A stretch of DNA of 13,291 bases from an uncultured bacterium (GTDB lineage Bacteria > Planctomycetota > UBA1135 > GCA-002686595): assembly GCA_902826945.1 (NCBI GenBank), contig CADEGS010000116.1, forward strand, positions 1 through 13,291, read 5' to 3'. The translations under genes and the position numbers were made by a program. The notes under the pieces are model-generated. The model was not told the origin of the DNA. It ran no database searches and saw only the letters and a program-made list of their open reading frames with translations. Of this stretch, positions 1 to 5,208 are shown piece by piece. Within the stretch, counting starts at the first letter, position 1. Each line of letters starts with the position of its first letter.

Positions 1-105
1 GTCGTTCGCCGCGCTCGGGTCGTTCCCCGCGCTCGGGTCGCTCGCTGCGCTCGGGTCGCTCGCTGCGCTCGGGTCGCTGCCGCTCGGGTCGCTCGCCGCG
101 CTCGG
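1..105. repeat. 18-bp tandem repeat, six units
   Basis: Six head-to-tail units of consensus GTCGCTCGCTGCGCTCGG lie at 1-18, 19-36, 37-54, 55-72, 73-87 and 88-105. Units 3 and 4 are identical, unit 5 has lost 3 bp, and the others differ by one to three substitutions. The array is open at the left window edge, so the copy number is a minimum. All unit lengths are multiples of three, so one plus-strand frame reads as a SLAALG-type repeat, but it runs into sequence that does not look coding. Similar GC-rich arrays occur between genes in high-GC bacteria. I see no associated Cas, transposase or integrase gene. Confidence 0.9.
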
Positions 106-604
106 CGTGCCGTCCGTCCTGCGCGCCGTCGTCGGAGCGCGTCGCCGGAGGGGCGTCGATCGCGCCGGCGCCGAAGGGAAGCGTCCCGGAGGACGGGCTG
201 TCGGGTGTCTTCTTGGAAGCCAAGGAGTGGTCTCTGGCTGCGGGAACGGCCCTGCGGGGGCCAGCGAGCGACCGCGGAGCGGTCGGCATGTCGGGGAGAA
301 GGGCCGGCGGACCCCGCGGCGAACGGCCGCGGACGCCTGGAGCGGCTCGATCCGGGACCCGGTTCACGACCGCCACCCGTGCCCGGCGGGGCCGAGCGCA
401 TCGAAGCCTGCGCCTTGCTGGCGCGGACGGACGACGTCCGGGAGGATCGGCTGGAGATCCGGGTCCTCGGGCCCTTCCGACGGCGTGAGAGCCGTCATCG
501 CCCCGCGCCAGTCTCGCCGCGCCGCGTACGGAAGTCGCGCTCGCGCGAGCGGCAGGAGGCCGAAGGGCCGAGGAGCAGAATGCCCGATCCCCCGGGTCCT
601 TGCG

Positions 605-636
605 ACAGAAAATCCGGGATCCCTGGGCAGGGTCCC
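605..636 (-). terminator. possible intrinsic terminator downstream of pyrE
   Basis: Read on the minus strand, GGGACCC (636-630), a 6-nt loop and GGGATCCC (623-616) form a 7-bp G/C-rich stem with one bulged base, followed three bases later by TTTT (612-609). It lies about 97 nt beyond the pyrE stop and contains one of the few T-runs in the area, so it is the best terminator candidate for the methyltransferase-pyrE operon. The U-tract is short and the stem imperfect, so factor-dependent termination remains possible. Confidence 0.35.
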
Positions 637-682
637 GAAGGGGCTCGTCCCGCTCTCCGCAGGCCTTATCGGCCGTGTCTCC

Positions 683-704
683 GGCCGCTCCCAGGCCGCT
701 CCCA
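683..704. repeat. 11-bp direct tandem duplication
   Basis: GGCCGCTCCCA occurs twice with no gap (683-693 and 694-704), about 30 bp past the pyrE stop codon. It is short, and a replication-slippage origin is likely. No function is implied. Confidence 0.75.
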
Positions 705-732
705 GGATTTCGTGCCCGGCGTCCCGCGCTCG

Positions 733-1413
733 CTACGCCCGCGCCCCCCAGGCGGCGCGGTAGTCTCGCACGCGCGCGAGCGCGCGCTCGTCGAGCACGA
801 CGCGACCGTCCACCGCCCGGCCGGCCAGGTCCGCCACGACCTCGTCGATCGTCACGATCGCGAAGGTCGGCATGCCGAACTCCTCGCGCAGCTCGGCCAG
901 CGCGCTCGTCTCGCCGCGCCCGCGCTCCATGCGGTCCACGGAGACGACCAGCCCCCCCAGCCGCACGTCGGCCGCCGCGCGCAAGAGCGGCACGGTCTCG
1001 CGCACCGAGGTGCCGGCGGTCGTGACGTCCTCGACGATCACGACGCGCTCGCCGTCCTCGGGCTGGTGGCCGACCAGGCGGCCGCCCTCGCCGTGGTCCT
1101 TGGCCTCCTTGCGGTCGAAGCAGAAGGCGACGTCGCGGCCGTGCTCGCGCGCGAAGGCCATGGCGGTGGCGCACACGAGCGGGATGCCCTTGTAGGCCGG
1201 CCCGAAGAGCAGGTCGAAGCCGCCGCCGAGGTGCTCGGCGATGGCGCGCGCGTAGAAGCCGCCCAGGCGCTCGAGCTGCGCGCCGCTCTGGTAGCGGCCG
1301 GTGTTCACGAAGTAGGGCGTCTGGCGGCCGCTCTTCGTCGTGAACTCGCCGAAGGTGAGCGCGCCAGAGCGCAGCATGAAGTCGATGAACTCGCGCTTGT
1401 AGGGGGCGATCAC
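733..1413 (-). CDS. pyrE: orotate phosphoribosyltransferase
   Basis: A 226-residue cytosolic enzyme of de novo pyrimidine synthesis that joins orotate to PRPP to give orotidine 5'-monophosphate. The PRPP-binding motif VVIVEDVTTAGTS lies at residues 124-136 with its acidic pair E128-D129. The catalytic loop RKEAKDHGEGG is at 101-111, and the N-terminal KSGRQTPYF stretch (28-36) is typical of the family. Length fits PyrE (about 210-230). The GTG start is chosen because GGAGG precedes it at normal spacing and because it overlaps the stop of the upstream methyltransferase (GTGA), implying translational coupling. The known active-site motifs are intact, so it should be functional. Its position beside polysaccharide-type genes is probably incidental. 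Confidence 0.97.
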   Translation of the reverse strand: MIAPYKREFIDFMLRSGALTFGEFTTKSGRQTPYFVNTGRYQSGAQLERLGGFYARAIAEHLGGGFDLLFGPAYKGIPLVCATAMAFAREHGRDVAFCFDRKEAKDHGEGGRLVGHQPEDGERVVIVEDVTTAGTSVRETVPLLRAAADVRLGGLVVSVDRMERGRGETSALAELREEFGMPTFAIVTIDEVVADLAGRAVDGRVVLDERALARVRDYRAAWGARA

Positions 1414-2384
1414 GCAGGTCCTCCGTCGGGCGGTCCGGGGAGCGGGTCGAAGCGCAGCACGACCTCCCAGCCGCCGACCAGCGTCCACAGGCGCGGCGTG
1501 GCGGCGGGAGCGCGCAGGCGCGCCTCGAGGAACGCGGGCAGCTTGAGCGCGTGCGCGGCCAGCGTGCGCAGCGGCGCGTCGCGCAGGCGCGTCTCGACCG
1601 GCGAGGGGCGCGAGACGACCAGGCGCGCGCCGCGCAGGCCGAAGGTCGCGACGACGCGGCTCCAGAAGCGCTCGCCGAGGTCGTGCACGTGGCCGGGATA
1701 GGTCACGTCCACGCGCCGGCTCAGGCGGCAGAAAGGCTCGATGAAGGGCGTGCGCGCGTAGAAGAAGCCGGGGCGCGCGACGCGCGCGAAGAGCGCGCGC
1801 AGGACCTCGCCGAGCGCCGGCACGTGCTCGAGGATCGAGCTCGCCAGCACGACGTCGAAGGCGCCGGGCGCCTCCTCCAGCGTGCGCACCTGCTCGAGCG
1901 TCCAGCCCTCGCCGCGCGCGGCGGGCGTGCGCTCGAAGTCCACCAGCGCGATCGACGTGTGGCCGTCGTCGCGCGCGGCGCGGTGCAGGCCGGCCAGGTG
2001 CCGCGAGAGCGCTCCCTCGCCCCCGCCGAAGTCCAGCACGCGCAGCCGCGCGCCGAGCGCCGCCGGGTCCAGCGCGCGCCAGACGTGGCGCGCCAGCAGG
2101 CCGACGTCGTGGAAGGTCGCCTTCTCGCCGCCCTCCCGGTAGTAGCCGGCGTAGTAACGCTCGAGCAGATCGGGCGTGGGCATGCGCGCGGCCGAGCAGG
2201 CGCCGCAGGCGTCGCAGCGCAGGAGGTCCACCTCGGGGTCGTCCTGCAGGCGCTGGACGAGCGCGCGCGAGCCGCGCGCGCCGCACACGGGACAGCGCTC
2301 CTCGGGCGGCAGCAGGTCCTCGCGCGCCAGCTTGCGCGAGCCGTGGTAGCGGGTGGACTGCAGGGCCGACACCGGGCCCAGCAT
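1410..2384 (-). CDS. zinc-ribbon class I SAM-dependent methyltransferase
   Basis: A 324-residue predicted cytosolic methyltransferase of unknown substrate. An N-terminal zinc ribbon is formed by C31-x2-C34 and C57-x2-C60, with a further C63. It is followed by a Rossmann-type domain with SAM motif I VLDFGGGEG at 116-124, an acidic strand end ALVDFE (146-151) and a motif IV-like region around FDVVLASSILEHVP (176-189). The arrangement resembles methyltransferases found in surface-polysaccharide and secondary-metabolite loci, which often modify sugars, but the target cannot be told from sequence. ATG at 2384 is the chosen start. A GTG at 2441 would overlap the divergent promoter region, and a GTG at 2372 is possible. 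The stop overlaps the pyrE start by 4 nt. Confidence 0.85.
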   Translation of the reverse strand: MLGPVSALQSTRYHGSRKLAREDLLPPEERCPVCGARGSRALVQRLQDDPEVDLLRCDACGACSAARMPTPDLLERYYAGYYREGGEKATFHDVGLLARHVWRALDPAALGARLRVLDFGGGEGALSRHLAGLHRAARDDGHTSIALVDFERTPAARGEGWTLEQVRTLEEAPGAFDVVLASSILEHVPALGEVLRALFARVARPGFFYARTPFIEPFCRLSRRVDVTYPGHVHDLGERFWSRVVATFGLRGARLVVSRPSPVETRLRDAPLRTLAAHALKLPAFLEARLRAPAATPRLWTLVGGWEVVLRFDPLPGPPDGGPA

Positions 2385-2407
2385 AGCCGCGCGCCTGCGC
2401 GCGCCAA
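2380..2407 (-). promoter_or_regulatory. possible promoter of the methyltransferase-pyrE operon
   Basis: On the minus strand TTGGCG (2407-2402), a 16-bp spacer and TATGCT (2385-2380) resemble a sigma70 promoter. The -10 box overlaps the annotated ATG, so if it is real, translation would begin at the GTG at 2372, practically at the predicted transcription start. The hexamers match the consensus only partly, so this is tentative. Confidence 0.28.
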
Positions 2408-2419
2408 CGCCGCGCGCCG

Positions 2420-2448
2420 TGGACCGTAGCCCCGCGCGCACCTAGAGT
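2420..2448 (+). promoter_or_regulatory. sigma70-like promoter, predicted leaderless
   Basis: TGGACC (2420-2425), a 17-bp spacer and TAGAGT (2443-2448) form a sigma70-like promoter. Transcription would be expected to start near 2455-2456, exactly at the ATG of the following lipoprotein gene. No Shine-Dalgarno sequence precedes that ATG, which fits a leaderless mRNA. The same TAGAGT hexamer occurs in front of the second sulfatase-like gene. Confidence 0.5.
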
Positions 2449-2455
2449 GCGCCCC

Positions 2456-4033
2456 ATGGACCGGCCCTTCCTTCCGACTCCCCGCGCGCGCGCACGCCGC
2501 CGGCGCGCGCCGGCGCTGGCGGCCGCGCTGGCCGTCCTGGCCGCCTGCGGCGGGCGGAGCGAGGCGGACGGGCCGCGGCTCGTCGTCCTGTACGCGCCGT
2601 GCTCGGTGAGCCGGGCCTTCCTCCAGCCCTACGACGCCGGCGTTCCCTACACGCCCAACCTGGCCGCCTTCGCGGCCGAGTCGTGCGTCTTCACGCGCCA
2701 CACCGCCGAGGCCGGCCAGTCGGGCACCGATTTCGCGGCGCTCTTCACCGGGACGCAGGCCTACCGCCACGGCGTGTACTGCCACCCGAAGAAGATCGAC
2801 GGGCGCCTGTTCGAGATCTCGGAGGCGTACGCGCAGGCGGGCTACGACACCTTCTTCTGGAGCGGCCAGGCGATGGGCGCCTGGAACCTGGGCTACGGCC
2901 AGGGCGTGCCGCAGGAGCACGCCTACGTGCACGGGGCGCGCGACCTCGACGCCTACACCGCGGTGGACGGGCGCTTCGCGGCGATCCTCGAGCGCCTCGC
3001 GCGCGAGCCGGAGTACCGCGCCTTCGTGCAGGTCAACTTCACCGTCTCGCACAGCCCTTACCACCGCGGGATGACGCCCGCGATGCTGAACGAGTTCGCG
3101 CGCCTCTATCCCGAGGAGGCGGCCGGCGTGACGAGCGAGATGCTGCAACGCTTCTTGACGCTGCTCGACGGCAACAAGGAGAAGAACCGCCTCGACCTGC
3201 AATGGGACTTCGCCGACGCCGTGGAGACGTTCGCGCTCGACGCGGACGACGTGGCGGACCTCGACCGCGTCCAGCGCCTCGCCTACAAGGTCAAGATCCA
3301 CCTGCTCGACACGCAGTTCGGCAAGCTGGTGGACTCGATCCGCGCCGCCGGCGTGCTCGACGAGAGCCTGGTCGCCTTCACCGCCGACCACGGCGAGACC
3401 TTCTACCGCGAGGGCGCGCTGACGCAGTGGGCGCACGGCGGCGAGCTGGCGCCCGACGTGCTCTCGATCCCGCTGGTCGTGCGCGGGCCAGGCCTGGGCG
3501 TGCGCGCGGGCTCCGCGTACGAGGCGGTGACGCGCTCGATCGACGTCTTCCCCACGCTGTGCGGGTTGTCGCGCGTGCGCATCCCCGCCGACGCGCCCGT
3601 GGACGGCACCGACCTCTCGGCCGCGGTGCGCGGCGAGGCGCCGCCGCCGCACCTCCTCGCCTACTCCCACACGACGACGCTGGAGGGCGCGCACGTCGCG
3701 ATCCACGCCGAGAACCCGCTGGGGGAGACCTTCTTCCCGCGGCCCGATCCGGCGCTCCTCTGGGTGCGCGTGCGCGACGGCGACCTGGTGTGCCAGCACC
3801 GCAACCTCGACGGGACGCGCTGGGGCTACCAGGTCTACGACCTCGCCAGCGATCCCGAGCAGGCGCGCGACGTGTACGACCCCGCCGACCCCGCGCAGCG
3901 CGCGCTGGTCCAGAAGCTCGACGCCTACAAGGCGCTCCTGGTCGAGGGCTACGGGAAGGCGCTCGTCGGCGAGCTCAGCGCCGAGGAGTCGCTGGAGCGA
4001 CTGCAGGACCTGGGGTACGCCGCCAAGGACTGA
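2456..4033 (+). CDS. sulfatase-fold lipoprotein with non-canonical active site
   Basis: A 525-residue predicted lipoprotein of the alkaline phosphatase/sulfatase superfamily. A basic N-terminus (R10-R17) and hydrophobic stretch end in the lipobox L-A-A-C31. The fold is recognisable from PNLAAFAAES (67-76), ALFTG plus RHGV (95-107), TADHGE (309-314), the RSIDVFPTL stretch (360-368) and the C-terminal DLGY (518-521). The nucleophile segment reads S89-G-T-D-F-A-A-L-F-T-G instead of C/S-x-P-S-R-x-x-L-L-T-G, so the Pro and Arg needed for formylglycine formation are missing. The N-terminal metal-binding Asp residues are replaced (C49 and A54 align with D45 and D50 of the lipoprotein encoded at 7612). 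D311-H312 are kept. It could be a phospho- or sulfo-transferase variant or a non-catalytic binding protein. ATG 2456 is preferred over GTG 2447. Confidence 0.8.
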   Translation: MDRPFLPTPRARARRRRAPALAAALAVLAACGGRSEADGPRLVVLYAPCSVSRAFLQPYDAGVPYTPNLAAFAAESCVFTRHTAEAGQSGTDFAALFTGTQAYRHGVYCHPKKIDGRLFEISEAYAQAGYDTFFWSGQAMGAWNLGYGQGVPQEHAYVHGARDLDAYTAVDGRFAAILERLAREPEYRAFVQVNFTVSHSPYHRGMTPAMLNEFARLYPEEAAGVTSEMLQRFLTLLDGNKEKNRLDLQWDFADAVETFALDADDVADLDRVQRLAYKVKIHLLDTQFGKLVDSIRAAGVLDESLVAFTADHGETFYREGALTQWAHGGELAPDVLSIPLVVRGPGLGVRAGSAYEAVTRSIDVFPTLCGLSRVRIPADAPVDGTDLSAAVRGEAPPPHLLAYSHTTTLEGAHVAIHAENPLGETFFPRPDPALLWVRVRDGDLVCQHRNLDGTRWGYQVYDLASDPEQARDVYDPADPAQRALVQKLDAYKALLVEGYGKALVGELSAEESLERLQDLGYAAKD

Positions 4034-4055
4034 GCTCCGTCCGCGGCCAGGCGGA

Positions 4056-4862
4056 TCAGCCCGCGAACCGGTGCAGGCACAGGCGCGGGTCGCGCAGCGC
4101 GAACCCGAGCCGGGCGAACAGGTTCAGCACGTCGAGGTTCGCCACGGTCACGTGCGTCAGCGCTGCGCGCATCCCGCGCGCGAGGCACTCGGCCACGACG
4201 GCCTGGTAGAGCAAGAGTCCCACCCCCACGCGCTGCGCGCCGGGCTCGACGGCGGCCAGGCTGAGGTCCACCACGCCCGGCTGCACCTCGCGCACGTGGA
4301 AGAAGCCGAGCAGGCGCGCGCGCGGGCGGTCCTCGTAGACGAACACCGGCTCGCCCGCGGCGAGGCCGCGCTCGACCCAGGCGACGTAGCGCTCGTCGGC
4401 GCGCTCGCTCGAGAGGTGCGGGTCGAGGTGGAAGCGGTCGGTGCGGAAGGCGTCGCGCGCCATGGCCGCCACCGCGGGCAGGTCCGCCGGGGCCGCAGGA
4501 CGCAGCGCCAGGCCCTCGGGCACGCGCTCGACCGGCGGCCGGAAGCGCGCCAGCGGCAGGTGCAGCTCGAGCATCGTCTCGACCGGGTAGAAGCCCGCGC
4601 GCGCGAGCACCTCCGCGAGCGCGACGGCCGCGACGGGGATCTTCGTCGCCACGAGCGCGGGGCGCTCGCGGTCGAGCTCGGAGAGCAGCGCCGGCAGGTG
4701 GCGCTCGACGGCGAGCGCGTCGCTGGTCGGGCCGGCGGGGCCGGGGGGGAACGAGAGCTGGTGGAACGCGACCCCGAAGGTGGCCGAGTCCCAGGGGACG
4801 CGCGCGCAGGCGATCGGGCCGTCGGGAGCGGGGAAGCGCCGCTCCTCGAGCGCGAAGCTCAA
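4056..4862 (-). CDS. WecD-like GNAT N-acyltransferase
   Basis: A 268-residue cytosolic GNAT-family enzyme resembling WecD/RffC, which acetylates the 4-amine of dTDP-4-amino-4,6-dideoxygalactose. WecD-like signatures are PWDSATFG near the N-terminus (23-30) and FRTDRFHLDP (139-148). The acyl-CoA pyrophosphate loop Q210-R-V-G-V-G215 and the closing THVTVANLDVLNLFARLGF (236-254) define the GNAT domain. A TTG start is chosen: GGAGGAG lies just upstream and the start overlaps the ACP stop (TTGA). The wecE-like gene at 12864 would supply the expected substrate. Coupling to an ACP and an FkbH-like gene raises the possibility that the donor is acyl-ACP rather than acetyl-CoA. It converges on the lipoprotein gene at 2456 with only 22 bp between the stops. 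Confidence 0.85.
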   Translation of the reverse strand: MSFALEERRFPAPDGPIACARVPWDSATFGVAFHQLSFPPGPAGPTSDALAVERHLPALLSELDRERPALVATKIPVAAVALAEVLARAGFYPVETMLELHLPLARFRPPVERVPEGLALRPAAPADLPAVAAMARDAFRTDRFHLDPHLSSERADERYVAWVERGLAAGEPVFVYEDRPRARLLGFFHVREVQPGVVDLSLAAVEPGAQRVGVGLLLYQAVVAECLARGMRAALTHVTVANLDVLNLFARLGFALRDPRLCLHRFAG

Positions 4863-5092
4863 CGCTCCTCCAGGAAGCGCACGATGGCCTCGACGCCCGT
4901 CAGCCGCTCCATGTCGGGCACGTCGAGCCGCACGCCGAAGGTGTCCTCCAGCATCAGCATCAGGTTCAGGTGCCCGACCGAGTCCCAGCCGGGGACGTCC
5001 GCCTGGACCGCGCGCGCGCCGACCTCCTCGGGCGCCAGGCCGAAGGTGGCGGCGATCGCCGCGCGCACGCGTTGCTCGAGGTTCTCTGCCAT
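4859..5092 (-). CDS. acyl carrier protein
   Basis: A 77-residue stand-alone carrier protein. The phosphopantetheine attachment site is S38 in WDSVGHLNLM (36-45), a variant of the usual DSL motif, followed by an acidic helix LEDTFGVRLD and a final VEAIVRFLEE helix. Length and motif fit small ACPs that partner FkbH-like loading enzymes rather than a fatty-acid AcpP, but this is judged by eye. It lies between the FkbH-like gene and the WecD-like gene and overlaps the latter by 4 nt, so the two are probably co-translated. ATG 5092 gives a normal ACP. An upstream GTG at 5137 would add a basic, poorly conserved extension and is rejected. No strong ribosome-binding site is visible. Confidence 0.93.
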   Translation of the reverse strand: MAENLEQRVRAAIAATFGLAPEEVGARAVQADVPGWDSVGHLNLMLMLEDTFGVRLDVPDMERLTGVEAIVRFLEER

Positions 5093-5137
5093 GGGTCGCG
5101 GGCGCGCGCGGCCCTTCCGGCCGGCGCGCGGGGCCAC

Positions 5138-5167
5138 TAGCTAGCCCGCCGGCGCGCCGCGCCGCAA
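5138..5167 (-). promoter_or_regulatory. weak candidate promoter upstream of the ACP gene
   Basis: The 116-bp gap between the FkbH-like and ACP genes holds TTGCGG (minus strand, 5167-5162), 18 bp, then TAGCTA (5143-5138) within the palindrome CTAGCTAG (5137-5144), a rare A/T-containing island here. It may be an internal promoter for ACP and the acyltransferase. The -10 match is poor, and flanking GC-rich inverted repeats could instead form an RNA hairpin. Confidence 0.22.
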
Positions 5168-5208
5168 GGGCCTACTCGGCGCGCGCGGGGGATCGCGCCG
5201 CGCGGCGC

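Larger units (their letters stand above)
106..732. other. gene-free spacer with many short inverted repeats
   Basis: About 630 bp between the tandem repeat and the 3' end of pyrE with no protein I can recognise. Open frames exist on the plus strand, but they are Arg/Pro/Gly-rich, lack any domain signature and run on antisense into pyrE. Perfect or near-perfect inverted repeats occur at 248-262 (5-bp stem), 269-285 (7-bp stem, 3-nt loop), 428-440 (5-bp stem), 479-496 (6-bp stem), 538-551 (14-bp palindrome) and 616-636. A direct 11-bp duplication (GGCCGCTCCCA twice) lies at 683-704. No tRNA, tmRNA, RNase P or SRP RNA motif was recognised. Confidence 0.6.

Noticed and set aside
1..105. CRISPR array
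   Set aside because: The units are directly adjacent with no unique spacers, and no cas gene is present.
106..732. Stable RNA genes or a cobalamin-type riboswitch in the left spacer
   Set aside because: No tRNA T-loop sequence, and no matching conserved box for RNase P, SRP, tmRNA or B12 riboswitches, could be found by eye.
205..1701. 498-codon plus-strand open frame from the left spacer through pyrE
   Set aside because: It is antisense to pyrE and the methyltransferase over most of its length and has no recognisable domain.
2600..2614. C-S-V-S-R at residues 49-53 of the first lipoprotein as a sulfatase formylglycine motif
   Set aside because: It lies in the first strand, where metal ligands belong, not before the LFTG helix, and lacks the Pro/Ala of C-x-[PA]-x-R.
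1721..3799. 692-codon minus-strand frame antisense to the first lipoprotein
   Set aside because: It is Arg/Val/Glu/His-rich without domains and opposes a frame with a lipobox and sulfatase-fold motifs.
4034..4055. Small hairpin (TCCGC/GCGGA) between the converging lipoprotein and acyltransferase genes as a bidirectional terminator
   Set aside because: The stem is only five base pairs, there is no T-run on either side, and such hairpins are expected by chance here.
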